From Anomaloglossus baeobatrachus (Eukaryota; Chordata; Amphibia; Anura; Aromobatidae): DNA of 64,000 nt. Both the position numbers and the translations under genes were made by a program. Numbering within the stretch: position 1 is the first letter of the stretch; each line of letters starts with the position of its first letter. Under the pieces are notes generated by a model that searched no databases, was not told the origin of the DNA, and was given only the letters and a program-made list of their open reading frames with translations. Below, one piece after another: positions 45,892-57,808 of this stretch. Location of the stretch: NCBI RefSeq assembly GCF_048569485.1, contig NC_134361.1, positions 166,387,758 through 166,451,757 on the forward strand. Direction: 5' to 3'.

Positions 45892-46912
45892 TAGTATTAG
45901 TAGCCCCATGTACAAAAGTAATGCTTATCAATGAGCCCCTCTACAGTAGTAATGACCTGATGTACAGTAGTAAGGCCCCCTGTGTTCCCCAGTACATGAG
46001 TAATGCCTACTGTGCAGTAATAATGCCCTCTGTGAGCCCCTGTACAATTATAATGCCCCTGTACAGCAGTAATGTCCCATTGTACAGTAGTAATGCTCTC
46101 TGTGAGCTCCTGTACACTAGTAATGCCCCCATGTACAGCAGTAATGCCCTCATTCACAATAGTAATGCCCCCTGTACAATAGTAGTGCCCCCTTGTGCAG
46201 TAGTAATGCCCCATGATCAGTAGTAATGCCCACTTGTGACCCCATGTACAGTAGTAATGCCCCCTGCACAGTAGTAATGCCCCCTGTACAGTAGTAATGC
46301 CCCCTGTACAGTAGTTATGCCCCCTGCACAGTAGTAATGCCCCCTGTAGAATAGCAATGCCCCCAAGATCAGTAGTAATGCCCCCTGTACAGTAGTAATG
46401 CCCCCTGTACAGTAGTTATGCCCCCTGCACAGTAGCAATGCCCCCTGTTCAGTAGTAATGCCCCTGTACAGTAGTTATGCCCCCTGCACAGTAGTAATGC
46501 CCCCTGTACAGTAGTAATGCCCCCTGCACAGTAGTAATGCCCCCTGTAGAATAGCAATGCCCGCAAGATTAGTAGTAATGCCCACCTTTGACCCCATGTA
46601 CAGTAGTAATGCTCCGTTGTTCAGTAGTAATTTCCCCTGTGAGCCCCAGTACAGTAATAATGCCCCCCTGTACAATAGTATTGCCCAACTGTGACCCCCA
46701 TGTACAAAAATAATACCCCCTCGTACAGTAGTATTGCCCCCTGTGAGGAGCCTCTGTACAATACTAATACCTCCTGTACAGTAGTAATGCCTCTTGTGAG
46801 CCCCTGTAAAATTGGAATGCCCCCCTGTGCAGTAGTAATGCCCCATGTACCTTAGGAATTCCCCTGTGTGGCCCTGTACAATAGTAATGCCCGTTGTACA
46901 GTAGGAAATAGG
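45892..46912 (+). repeat. 20-bp VNTR, unit 4
   Basis: About 1.02 kb. The internal order of variant repeats differs from units 2 and 3: a second AAGATCAGTAGTAATG block lies near 46365. Confidence 0.9.
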
Positions 46913-46918
46913 CCCCAT

Positions 46919-47120
46919 GTTCTCCCAGGATCTTGTGCGGCGGCGCGGATCTCATTAGCATATTAATTAGTGACAAATTATTACCTATTTTTTCCCTGAT
47001 TACATTTATTACACTTTAACTGCAACATTCATAGAGTGCTACCTAAAACCTTTCAGAATTAACTGATTTTAAAAATAATCTCCCTAAGTTAAAATATTTA
47101 TTTTTATAGGACTATATATA
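46919..47120 (+). promoter_or_regulatory. Promoter of U6 copy B4
   Basis: Degenerate SPH, ATTAGCAT (46954-46961), PSE-like TCTCCCTAAGTTAAAATATT at about 47079-47098, TATATATA at about 47113-47120. Confidence 0.75.
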
Positions 47121-47143
47121 GCGGATACGTCGGATGGCAGTTT

Positions 47144-47249
47144 GTGCTAGCTTTGGCAGCACATATGCTGAAATTGGAACGATACAGAGAAGATTAGCAT
47201 GGCCCCTGCGCAAGGATGACACGTATAATCGTGAAGCGTTCCACATTTT
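47144..47249 (+). ncRNA. U6 snRNA-like gene, class B copy 4
   Basis: 106 nt. The 5' hairpin reads GTGCTAGCTTTGGCAGCAC, combining the A of B2/B3 at position 6 with the T of B1 at position 11. The rest is class B. Confidence 0.8.
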
Positions 47250-47429
47250 CACGCATTTCTCAACCCCAAGTTTTTGTTCCCCTCATCTCCCAACATTTCG
47301 GCCCTTGTTAACCCCTTACATTTTTTCGCTTTTCCTCTCCTACTTATTCCAAAAGCCAGAACGTTTTTTTATTTTTTCCGCAATATAGCTATGTTTGGGC
47401 TTGTTTTTTGAGGGAAAACTTGACCTTAA

Positions 47430-47705
47430 TAATAATAATTTATAAATTTATTCATTTATATAGCGCTATTAATTCCTCAGCACTTTACATACATCAGGAA
47501 CACTGTCCCCATTGGGGCTCACAATCTAGAGTCCCTATCTGTATGTCTTTGGAGTGTGGGAGGAAACCGGAGTACCCAGAGGAAACCCACGCAAACACGG
47601 GGAGAACATACAAACTCCTTGCAGATAGTGTCCTTGGTGGGTTTTGAACCCAGGACCCCAGTATTGCAAGACTGCAGTGCTAACCACTGAGCCACCGTGC
47701 TGCCC
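47430..47705 (-). mobile_element. tRNA-derived SINE, unit 4
   Basis: At the shared site. The 3' tail abuts an AATAATAATAAT tract, the most complete tail of the four copies. Confidence 0.75.
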
Positions 47706-48767
47706 ATGACTGACATCATTAATTTTACATTTTTTTTTTTTATAAAGTAGTGGAAAATGGTAAAAAAAAAATCCAAGTTCGGTGAAATTGCTAACAAAGT
47801 GCAAGTCCGCATTGTTTTGGGGTTTCTTACTTTCCATGTTCACCATATGGTAAATCAGACTTTGCAGCATGATTGCCCAGGTCAGTACGAGTTCTTAGAT
47901 ACCAAACATGTATCATTTTTTTTTTTATTTAAATGGTCAAAAAAAAATCAGAAATATGTAAAAAAAGAAATAAATTTACCTTTTCGCGATATTTTCCAGG
48001 ACCGTAATGTTTTTATTTTTTGGGAATCTGGGACTATGGGAAGGCTTATTTTTTGGGCCCTGAGCTGACTTTTTACTGATAAAACCGGGGGTAGATATGT
48101 GTTTTATTACAATTTGGGCTATGTGCACACGTAAAGTATTTTGTGCAGCTCCACTTCTGCATCTTTTTGCAGGAAAACACGTTTTTGTACAAGGCTGTGC
48201 ACTACATCGGATTCCCTGGACTATGTCAAATTCCCTGGACTACGTCAGACCTGCCTGGGTTTTTATTTTAAATATATTGGTGAACCAGGGAAAGAGTTGG
48301 AGAGTGGGGTTTTTTCAAATAAACTATTTGTGTGTGTTTTTTCTTTTTACTTATCGGGTTAATAATGGGGGTGATTGATTCACGCCTCTTCATTAATAAC
48401 TCCTAGGCTTGATGACAGCTGACATTACAAAGCTGACATCAACCCCAAAAATATATTACCCTGATAGCCACCGCACCAGGGCAATCGAGAAGAGTCAAGC
48501 AAAGCTCCAGAATTGGCGCATCTAATGTGGTGCAGAAATTCTGAAGTGGCTGCGGGCTGCTATTTTTAGGTTGGGAAAGGCCAAATAACCATGGGCCTTC
48601 GCAGCCTGATAATTTCAGCCCCCTGCTTTCTGCTTTACCTTGACTGATTATCAAAAATAGGGGGAATCCCACGTAATATTTTAAAATTATTTATTTATTT
48701 ATTAGGTTAAACAAGACTAAAAACATTGTTTAGTGCCACGTGAAAGGCTCTAAATGGTGCAAATGTA

Positions 48768-48800
48768 CACCTCATGACATGTATGACATGTATGACACCT
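48768..48800 (+). other. Deletion junction with a repetitive filler
   Basis: After GGTGCAAATGTA the unit jumps to ACACCTCATGTGACCC inside the Helitron. The junction contains CACCTCATGACATGTATGAC and a second ACATGTATGAC, a short locally templated-looking filler. About 0.8 kb present in unit 3 is missing. Confidence 0.8.
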
Positions 48801-49790
48801 CATGTGACCCAGGGAAAGTCGTACACTATGTTTTGACAGGAAAATCTAACCCCGCGCTTTACAGTTACTCTCTGAAAAACATGCCTTCATTAAAGTAAAT
48901 GGAGCCTGTAACTTCAGTTTATTAGTAGCAGCTGTGAGTGGTTGCTACAGGAACAAAAAACATTCATAGTATTAGAAGCGTATATGTGAGATAATAAGAT
49001 GTCGGTGGGGAGATGGATAGAGAGAGACAGACAGAGAGAGAATCAGACAGAGACAGAAAGGGAAAGAGACAGAGAGAGACAAACGGTGAAAGAGACAGAC
49101 GGGGAAAAGGATAGACAGACCTGGAAAGAGACAGACCTGGAAAGAGACAGACCTGGAAAGAGACAGGCAGATATGCAGACAGGTACAGAGACAGGAAGAC
49201 AGGGAAGGAGGAGACAGCTAGAGAGACAGACAAAGATAGATGGGGAAAGACACAGACCTTGATAGAGATAGATGGGGAAAAAGACAGAGAAATAGAGACA
49301 GACAAAGACAGGCAGACAGGGAAAGAGACAGACAGGAAAAGACACAGACAAAGAGACGGGGAGACAGACGGGGTAAGAGACAGACCTGGGAAAGAGACAG
49401 ACCTGGAAAGAGACAGATGGGGAAAGAAGCAGAGAGATAGAGACAGACAAAGAAAGAGACAGAGACAGGCATACGAGGAAAGAGGCAGACCTGGAAAGAG
49501 ACAGACCTGGAAAGAGACAGACGAGGAAAGAGACAGACGGGGAAAGAGACAGATCTGGAAAGAGACAGACGGAGCACATTACTTGGCTAATTTAGTTAAA
49601 TCTGTGGGAATATTTGTGGTGTTGAAATATATGTTGTGAAATACTTCTATTAGCTTAGTTTTTGCCTTTTAATAATTACATTTCTATCTATTTGTTTTGT
49701 TGTTTGTGTTTCCAGAATGCATTTTTGTTAATGCATTCTATTTTGTTAACAGCAGTTATTAACACGGGCGAAACCGGGTAGTACAGCTAG
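48796..49790 (+). mobile_element. Helitron, unit 4, 5'-truncated
   Basis: It lacks the first 260 bp or so but has an intact 3' hairpin and CTAG end. Confidence 0.68.
49015..49572 (+). repeat. GA-rich minisatellite, unit 4
   Basis: About 0.56 kb, about 100 bp shorter than in units 2 and 3. Confidence 0.9.
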
Positions 49791-51157
49791 TATAATAATA
49801 ACATTGTAACCTGTGGAGCTTGTTGGACAACTTTTTATGATTAAATAAATAAATGGGGGAAAAAAACAGCGTGGGGTGCCCCTTATTTTTGATAACCAGC
49901 AAGGGCAAAGCAGACAGCTGGAGGCTGTTATTATGAGGCTGGAGAGGCCCATGATTATTGGCTCCTTCTTAGACTAAAAATACCAGCCCGCAGCCACCTC
50001 AGAAACGGCACATCACATTAGATGCACCAGTTCTGGCTCTTTGCCTCAGCTCTTCCTGATTACCCTGGTGCGGTACAGGCCAATAACCATGGGCTTTCCC
50101 AGACTAAAAATACCAGCCCGCAGCCACCCCAGAAAAGGCGCATCACATTAGATGCGCCAATTCTAGCGCTTTGCATGGTTCTTCCCTGGCGTGGTGGCAA
50201 TCAGGGTAATAGTAGTTGGGGTTAATGGCACCTGTGTGGTGTTAGCTGGCATCAAGCCCAGGGATTAGTAATGGAAAAGTATCTATCAGACATCGCCATT
50301 ACGAACCCAGTAATAAAAAAAGATACACACGTAAAAAATACTTTATTAAAATAAACACTTTCCATCATTCAATACTTTACTAAAGAAAAAAAAAACAGCA
50401 GGACCACTGTAGTCCAAGGAATCTGCCATATTCCACAAATGGAAGCCTGAAAACATAAACATAGAGAAATAAAAACAAGACACAGTCCTTTGTTCACCAA
50501 TTTATTAAAATGCAAAGTTCCCACCAAAGTCTGACATAGTCCAGTGCTTCCCAGGACGTTTATCCACAATAAAAGACTATGGAGGCTCAGAATGAGGCTC
50601 AGAACGAGACTCCATAGAATTTGAGAAGCAGCCGCTCCCGCCTCTTGCCGCGCACAGCGAAACCCGGCAATTCTGATGAATGGTAATGTCAGGAACGTCA
50701 CTTATATGCAGTTGTATACCTTCTATGTCCCCCAAAATGTACTCATGCCCCTTTTCGTGTTCCTACACAATAGCAATGTCCCTTTTTGAACACAGTCAAC
50801 TTGGAATTGTTTCGCCTTTGTGTTCTTACACAGTAAAAATGCCCTGTGTGTGCCCTACACAATAATAGTTCTTCTCTTAGGGCTGTACAATTATACTACA
50901 CCCTATGTGCCCCCTTTAGTCCCCAATACTGTTGTAATGTCCCCGAATGTTTACCCACACAATAATAATGGCCCTTTGTTTCAGCCACATTAATTGGTAT
51001 TGTTTGTCCTTTGTGCTCCTACAAAGTAAAAATTACCTCTCTGTGCCCCTATACAAATGTAATGTCCCCTTCCATCCCCCAACACAGTAGTAATGTCCCT
51101 CTTTGTTTCCCACTTATACTACAACATCTATCACAGGCAAAAGCTGCCCCCTCACTT

Positions 51158-51381
51158 CCTCCCAGCATGCTCTGCAGTGTGGATCTAATTTGCATATTGA
51201 ATTATTGCACAATATCTCTTATTTTTTCCCTAATTAGCTTTTTTACAGTTTGATTTCTTCATTAATAGGATATTACCGAAAATCTTTCAGAATTTACTGT
51301 AAAAAAAAAAAAATAAATTAAAAAAATAAATAAAATGATGTCCTTAAGTTAAAATATCCCATTTTTTTAGGCCTATATATA
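51158..51381 (+). promoter_or_regulatory. Promoter of U6 copy A5
   Basis: SPH core CCCAGCATGC at about 51161-51170, ATTTGCAT at 51188-51195, PSE-like TCCTTAAGTTAAAATAT at about 51341-51357, TATATAT at 51374-51380. Confidence 0.75.
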
Positions 51382-51404
51382 GCGGTCAGGTAGGATATCA
51401 GTTT

Positions 51405-51532
51405 GAGCTTGCTTTGACAGCGTATATACTTCGCTTTTGGCAGCACATTTACTAAACTTGGTACGATACAGAGAAGATCAGCATAGCCCCTGCGCAAGGA
51501 TGATACGCAAATTCGTGAACCTTCCATATTTT
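51405..51532 (+). ncRNA. U6 snRNA-like gene, class A copy 5 (diverged)
   Basis: 128 nt. It has the class A 5' duplication but, unlike A1-A4, an intact ACAGAGAAGAT segment. Other positions have changed: the first hairpin (TTGACAGCGTATATAC), AGCATAGCCC, GATGATACG and GTGAACCTTCC (one base missing in the 3' stem). It may be closer to the ancestor of class A at the 5' splice-site box. Confidence 0.75.
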
Positions 51533-51600
51533 CACGCATTTATTAACCCAAATGTACTTTTTTTTCGTCAATTTTTGAGGTAAGAACATTTCTGGTCTTG

Positions 51601-53836
51601 TTAACCCCTTCAAGCCATGGCCATTTTGCTTTATTTCCTTTTCATTTTTCCATGTAGTGTACTGGAAAATGGGGGAAAAAAATCCAAAAGTGGAGAAATT
51701 GTAATTTAAAAGTGAAATTCCACAATTTAGGGTTTTTTTTTGCTTTTTTTCTATCACCATGTTTACAATTTGGTAAAAGTGACCCGGCATTATGATGCCT
51801 CAGGCCGGTGCGAGTTCGTAGATACAAAACATGTATACTTTTACTTTTATCTAAAAGGTGAAGAAACAGCAGAACTTTGTCCAAAAAAAGAATAGCGCCT
51901 TGTCGCCATGTTCGGAGACCTGTAGCATTCTCATTGTTCGGGATCTGGGGCTCAGTGACGGCTTTTTTTTTGCGTTGTGAGCTGATGTTTTTAATTATAC
52001 CATATTTGTATATGATGTTTTGATCGCCTGTTATTGCATTTTAGTGCCATGTTGCGATGACCAAAAACCATCATTTTGTCATCTGGAATATTTTTTCTCG
52101 CTACACCTTGTACTAATCAGATTAATTGCTTTTATATTTTTATAGCCCAGGCATTTCTGAACTCAGCAATACCAAATATGTGTATTGTCGCACCCCGGGG
52201 CAGCTGAGCTGCTCGGATCCGGGCAATCCGTGGCTCGAGGGGTCCCGGATCCAGGGGCACGTCGATCAATTTTTAAATAAAATGGGAAAAATAATAAAAA
52301 TAGTCCGACTACGCCACACGCGGTGCGCGGCCAGGGATGGCATGGCCACCGCTGCCGTACTTTCCTGGGGGTGATGGATGAGGCAGCGTGGATGGTGAAG
52401 CCCTACGCGAGCAGGGCTTTTCCCCAGGGGTAGGTAGGGGTTAATGTGGAGGTGCAGTGAAATACCTCAGTCCAGACAGGGGAGTGCAGTTTGGTCACTT
52501 TACTTACAGCTGGGTTCGCAACCTGGGGACGTGCTGGATCCCAGGTGTGCCCGAGTCCTGTGTCCCTGTGCCAGCTGACCTGGTGCCACTCGCCCACCGA
52601 TGCACTTGTGTGTGTGTGTGTGTGAGTGAGTGTGTGAGTGTGTGTGTGTGTCCTCCCTGGCGTGGAGCACTTGGAGGTCCTCCTGGTGTCTGGGTCCTGC
52701 CGCAGACAGTTTGGACTATTTAAGGGAATATGTCCCAGTCCTCCCTTTGCTGCTTATGCCTCGGATGTTAATGGTGGCAGATGAGTCCTGGAAACCCACC
52801 CACCTGGCAGAGAATAGACGGCTTGAAGTCCCGGTCTGTTCTGGAATCTGCACCCCGTGCGTGCAAAGTACTAGGAGCCCTGGATTTCCACTCCCACAGC
52901 ATTCCACTGTCCCTGGAGCTTGACCTCTCGTTCTCCAGATACTTTCTCCCCTGAGTGGCTGCTGTTTCTACTCAGGTCTTGGCGGGGTCTTTGCTACTTT
53001 CACTGTGTCTCAAGATTCCTTTGTCTTGACACCTTTACTGACAACTCATTCTCCTCCTTGCAACTGCTCACTTTCACTCTCTCCAGCCCGCTAACTGACT
53101 TCTCCCACTCTCCCCAGGCCATCCACTCCTCCCCCAGGTCTGATCTCTCCCTACCCAGTTGGCTGCCTGTTAGCTCACAGTGCCCAGCCCTGTCACCTGG
53201 TTCTATGGGAGTCTCCCGCCCTGGTTTTGGAGTGTACGTTTCCTGGTGTGCTGGTGTGTGTGTACTGACTGGCACAGTTATGTAGGACCCGAGCTGTTAC
53301 AGTGATGTTACCTTGTTTTGTGACACCTGGTTACCTCAGGGGCGTCTCAATTTTGTTTTGTTTTTCAGTTTTTTAATTGTTTTGCTTTCAATGAGGCAAA
53401 AGGGGGGTGATTTGAGCTTTAGCTTTTATTTTTTCATATTTTACATAATTATTTATTTCTTTAATATTTTTTACTGATTTTACTAGTTGCCCTAGAGGAC
53501 TTTATGACTGTACACTGCGATGGCTTTTCCTGTTTAGAGCGATTCTGCAGCATCGCTCTGATCAGGAGAAATGCTGGTCTCCTGAGAGTGCTGGCGCTCT
53601 GTTGACTCTTTACAGGAAGTGATTCATGACAGCATCAGGAGTAATAATCTGACCCCGAGCTGTCATGGAAATACAACGACGCCCCGTGATCGCATCACGG
53701 GGCCACTGACGGTGGCGGGAGCAGAGTTTGACAGTGTGATCTAAAGGGTTAACACACGCACGTCTGTTGATCAGATCCGCTGGAGCCCATGGTAACCGCA
53801 GGGACACGACCGATGGCGTACTAGTGACTGGGTTAA
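51601..53836. mobile_element. TTAA-flanked element, unit 5
   Basis: TTAA at both ends. About 90 bp is missing near the left end (after 51650) compared with the other units. The large palindrome near 53530 has a mismatch in one arm. Confidence 0.55.
52186..53349. mobile_element. Solo-LTR-like segment, unit 5
   Basis: TGTCGCACCCC...GTCTCA. As in unit 1 it keeps GATGGCATGGCCACCGCTGC, which units 2-4 have lost. This groups units 1 and 5 against 2-4 at this locus. Confidence 0.5.
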
Positions 53837-54829
53837 TAAAAAAATTACCATAGTTAATTAAAAAACTGGCATGGGTTCCCTGCTATGTTTGGTAACCAGC
53901 CAAGGAAAAGCAGACAGCTAGGGGCTGATAGGCTGGGAAGGTCCATGGTTATTAGCTCGTCCAAGCCTAAAACTAGCAGCCTGCAGCTGCGGGAGAAGTG
54001 GAGCATCACACTGGATGCTCTAATTCTGACGCTTTGCCCGCCTATTCCTGATTGCCATGGTGCAGTGGCAATCAGAGTAATGGTAGCTGGGGTTGATGTC
54101 AGCTGTGTAATGTCAGCTGGCAGCAAGCCAAGGGGATAGTAATGGAGAGGCGTCTATCAGGCACCCCCTTTAATAACCCAGTAATAAAAAAAGACAACAT
54201 ACACAATTTAACAAAATGATTTATTAAAATAAACACTTTCCATCATTCACTACTTTATTAAAACAAACAAAAAAAAAATAGCAGGACCGCCGTAGTCCAA
54301 GGAATCCGCCATAGTCCACAAATGGGAATCTGAAAAAGATAAACAGAGAGAAAATAAAAACAAGAGACTGTCCCCTGTGAGCCACTGTATAGTATTAGTA
54401 GTCCCATGTACAAACGTAATGCTTATCAATGAGCCCCTCTACAGTAGTAATGACTAGTGATGAGCGAGCATGCTTGTTACTACTCGGTACTCGCACGAGT
54501 ATCACTGTACTCGGTCTACTCGGCGGGGACCGAGTAATCTCGCGATACTCGTGCTGTACTCGTGGTCTTCATTTCTGCATGTTGGCGCTCTTTTGAGAGC
54601 CAGCCCTCATGCAGGGATTGGCTGGCAGACCACTGCAATGCCACAGCCCTGTTAGTTGTGGAATTGCAGTGATTGGCCGGCCTGGACAGCGTGACCGAGC
54701 CTTTATACCGGCGGGCGCGCTGTGCTCTGCTCACAGCTATCCAGACAGTCAGTGCAGGGAGAGTGTCGCTGCTTCAGGGAAAGGTTTGCGGCCCTTTATA
54801 GCTATTTCCGTAGCATGGCTGCAAACAGT

Positions 54830-55050
54830 GTGACCAGAAGTCCTTCTCAGGACTATTCTAGTTGTATACAGGCAGGCAGGGTATAGCCAGGTCGGAGTAC
54901 AGTAGCAGAGTCCTTCTCAGGACTATTGTTGCTGTATACAGGCAGGGTGTAGCCAGGTTGGAATACAGGCTAGTGACCAAAAGAGTCCTTGTCAGGACTA
55001 TTGTAGCAGTATACAGGCAGGCAGGCAGGCAGGGTATATAGCCATTCCTA
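54830..55050 (+). repeat. Short repeats of about 80 bp in the hAT left flank
   Basis: Three variants of AGTCCTTCTCAGGACTATT followed by GTATACAGGCAGG. Confidence 0.8.
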
Positions 55051-55116
55051 GTGGTGACCGTATACCAGCCTTCATCATATCTGGGGCTGGTGTATACAGT
55101 CTAAAACAGTCCAGAT

Positions 55117-55798
55117 AGTGTCAGACTTCTCAGTAATTGTCGCTCCTAAAAACCTGTTAGGTTCTTATTGCGTCCGTGCTTGCATTTAAAAACCGCACGT
55201 GTGTGCCTGTCGGTGGCAGCGTACAGGTGCACTTGTGTGCATTTTTCACAAACTATTATATAACGCACAAGTCTAGTGAATAATACACGTCAGTCAGCAG
55301 TGTCTGATAGTGTCAGACTTCTCAGTAATTGTCGCTCCTAAAAACCTGTTAGGTTCTTATTGCGTCCGTGCTTGCATTTAAAAACCGCACGTGTGTGCCT
55401 GTCGGTGGCAGCGTACAGGTGCACTTGTGTGCATTTTTCACAAACTATTATATAACGCACAAGTCTAGTGAATAATACACGTCAGCCAGCAGTGTCTGAT
55501 AGTGTCAGACTTCTCAGTAATTGTCGCTCCTAAAAACCTGTTAGGTTCTTATTGCGTCCGTGCTTGCATTTAAAAACCGCACGTGTGTGCCTGTCGGTGG
55601 CAGCGTACAGGTGCACTTGTGTGCATTTTTCACAAACTATTATATAACGCACAAGTCTAGTGAATAATACACGTCAGTCAGCAGTGTCTGATAGTGTCAG
55701 ACTTCTCAGTAATTGTCGCTCCTAAAAACCTGTTAGGTTCTTATTGCGTCCGTGCTTGCATTTAAAAACCGCATGTGTGTGCCTGTCGGTGGCAGCGT
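55117..55798 (+). repeat. 192-bp tandem repeat, hAT left subterminal array
   Basis: Copies start at about 55117, 55309, 55500 and 55692. The first three are full and the fourth is partial. They are almost identical, with only single-base differences seen. A single inverted relative lies at about 60632-60772. Confidence 0.92.
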
Positions 55799-55890
55799 CA
55801 GGCTCCATATTGTCCCTGGATAGAGATGTGCATGAGGGCCTCAAAACATTGTTCCCATTGCAAAGGAGCGGGTCTCCTGTCGTTGTAATG
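55799..55890 (-). repeat. Single inverted relative of the 118-bp repeat
   Basis: AGGCTCCATATTGTCCCTGG, then ATAGAGATGTGCATGAGGGC, is the reverse complement of the 118-bp unit at 60773-61613, with divergence. Confidence 0.8.
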
Positions 55891-56076
55891 CCCATTCTGA
55901 AAGAATGGGCGAAAAAATTTACCACTGGGGGTATACCTGAAACAAAGGCCTAACTCTTGTAACGGTCATCATGATGGCGCATGAGGAGAAGGAGGAGCAG
56001 TCCAGCGATTAGCCAAAGTCCAGAAGTGTGTTACCATGGGTGAGTGGAGGTACATGGCAAAATCCCGTTACAAACT

Positions 56077-57806
56077 TTAAATTCCGCTGTCATTTGCTGG
56101 TGGTGTGGTGAAGTCTGGCCCAATCCAACCCTTGTTCATCTTGATTAGAGTCAGCCTGTCAGTATTTACAGTTGACAGGCAGGTGCGTTTATCTGTAATG
56201 ATTCCACCTGCGGCACTAAAAACACGCTCTGACAAAACGCTAGCTGCAGGGCAGGCCAGGACTTCCAAGGCGTAGAGAGCCAATTCATGCCACGTGTCCA
56301 GCTTGGATACCCATTAATTGTAAGGCACAGAGGAATGTCAGAGTACAGTTGTTTGATCTGCAAGGTACTCCTTGAGCATCTGGGCAAACTTAGGATTTCT
56401 TGTGGCACTACCCCGCACCTCAGGGGCTGTGGTATGTGAGGGGCTGAGAAAACTGTCCCACATCTTAAAGACTGTTCCCCTACCTCTGGCGGATTGGACT
56501 TGTGCCCCTCTCGGCTGTACGCCTTGGTTGTCCACTGATTCCTGACCTATGCCGCTATCGTTTTGTGAGGGGAATGCTTTGCCTACTTCCGTGACTATGG
56601 CCTTCTGGAACTGCTGCATTTTTCCTGACCTCTCCGCCTCGGGAATAAGAGACATAAAGTTCTCCTTGTAGCGTGGGTCTAACAGTGTTACCAACCAGTA
56701 ATGATTGTCGGCCAAGATGTTCTTAACGCGAGGGTCACGAGACAGGCAGCTTACCATAAAGTCAGCCATGTGTGCCAGACTCTTAACAGCCATCACTTCA
56801 GTATCCTGACCAACACGATGACTGAACATGCTGTCCTCCTCCTCCTCCTCCTCCTCCTCCTCCTCCTCATCATCATCTACCCTGTCCTCTGGCCAGCCAC
56901 GCTGAACCGAGGATATGACTGCATGTCATATCCTCAATTTGGCCAGAGAGTTGCTCCATGTCTTCATCCTCCTCCTCGTCATAGTCCTCCACTGCACGTT
57001 GTGATGAGACCAGGCTGGGCTGTGTGTTATCACCCACACCCACTACTGTTTCTTGCTCAAACTCATCGCGCTCCGCCTGCAATGCATCATGGTTGTTTTT
57101 TGAGCAGAGACCATTTTAGAAGGCAGAGAAGCGGTATGGTGACGCTAATAATGTCGTCATCGCCGCTCACCATCTTGGTGGAGTCCTCAAAGTTTTGGCG
57201 GATGGTACATAGGTCGGACATCCATCTCCACTCCTCAGGTGTTATGTGTGGAGTTTGACCCATTTCCCTACGGCTTAGGTGATGCAGGTACTCAACAACT
57301 GCCCTCTTCTGCTCACATATCCTGACCAACATGTGCAGAGTTGAATTCCAACGCGTGGGGACATCACACACCAGTCTGTGAGCCGGAAGATGCAAATGGC
57401 GCTGAAAGCCAGCAAGGCCGGCTGAAGCAGTAGGTGACTTTCGAAAATGTGCAGACAGGCGGCGAACTTTTACCAGCAGATCAGACAGCTCTGGGTATGA
57501 CTTTAGAAACCGCTGAACCACGAGGTTGAGCACATGGGCCACGCATGGAACATGTGTCAGCTGGCCTCGCCTCAAAGCCGCCACCAGGTTCCGGCCATTG
57601 TCACACACGACCTTTCCTGGCTTTAGGTTCAGAGGTGTGAGCCAGTGATCTGCCTGCTGTTTCAGAGCTGTCCACACCTCTTCTGCATTGTGGGGTTTGT
57701 CACCTATGCAGATTAGCTTCAGCACAGCCTGTTGCCGCTTCGCCGAGGCAGTGCTGCAGTGCTTCTGTGTTGCCCTGGACAAGCTAGGGGCCACAGAGCA
57801 CAACAC
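56077..57806 (-). pseudogene. hAT transposase, C-terminal part
   Basis: Minus-strand frames give the second half of a hAT transposase. From 57806: KVVCDNGRNLVAALRRGQLT, the conserved CVAHVLNLVVQ, CDVPTRWNSTLHML, then an acidic segment expanded by a (TCC)n tract (56830-56870). LLDPRYK (near 56690) and the hATC dimerisation motif LACPAASVLSERVFSAAGGI (near 56250) follow. The frame shifts near 57085, around 56870 and again near 56340-56280, so no full product is possible. The DDE/RNase H-like fold would catalyse cut-and-paste transposition in a live relative. Confidence 0.85.
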
Positions 57807-57808
57807 TT

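Larger units (their letters stand above)
41217..49790 (+). repeat. U6 macrosatellite unit 4 (8,574 bp, with a deletion)
   Basis: The same order as unit 3. Its left three quarters are nearly identical to unit 3. The right part is somewhat more diverged, and about 0.8 kb (AT-rich unclassified DNA plus the Helitron 5' end) is missing at about 48768. The module is at about 41280-42115, the short-repeat tract at about 42140-42550, the second module at about 45370-45880 and the inverted module at about 48120-48710. Confidence 0.9.
49791..54454 (+). repeat. U6 macrosatellite unit 5, truncated by a hAT element
   Basis: It contains the module (about 49850-50680), short-repeat tract (about 50700-51120), A5, the TTAA element with solo LTR, the second module (about 53870-54380) and the first 60 bp of the VNTR. 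It then stops at the hAT terminus in the VNTR. The right continuation is not in the window. Confidence 0.88.
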
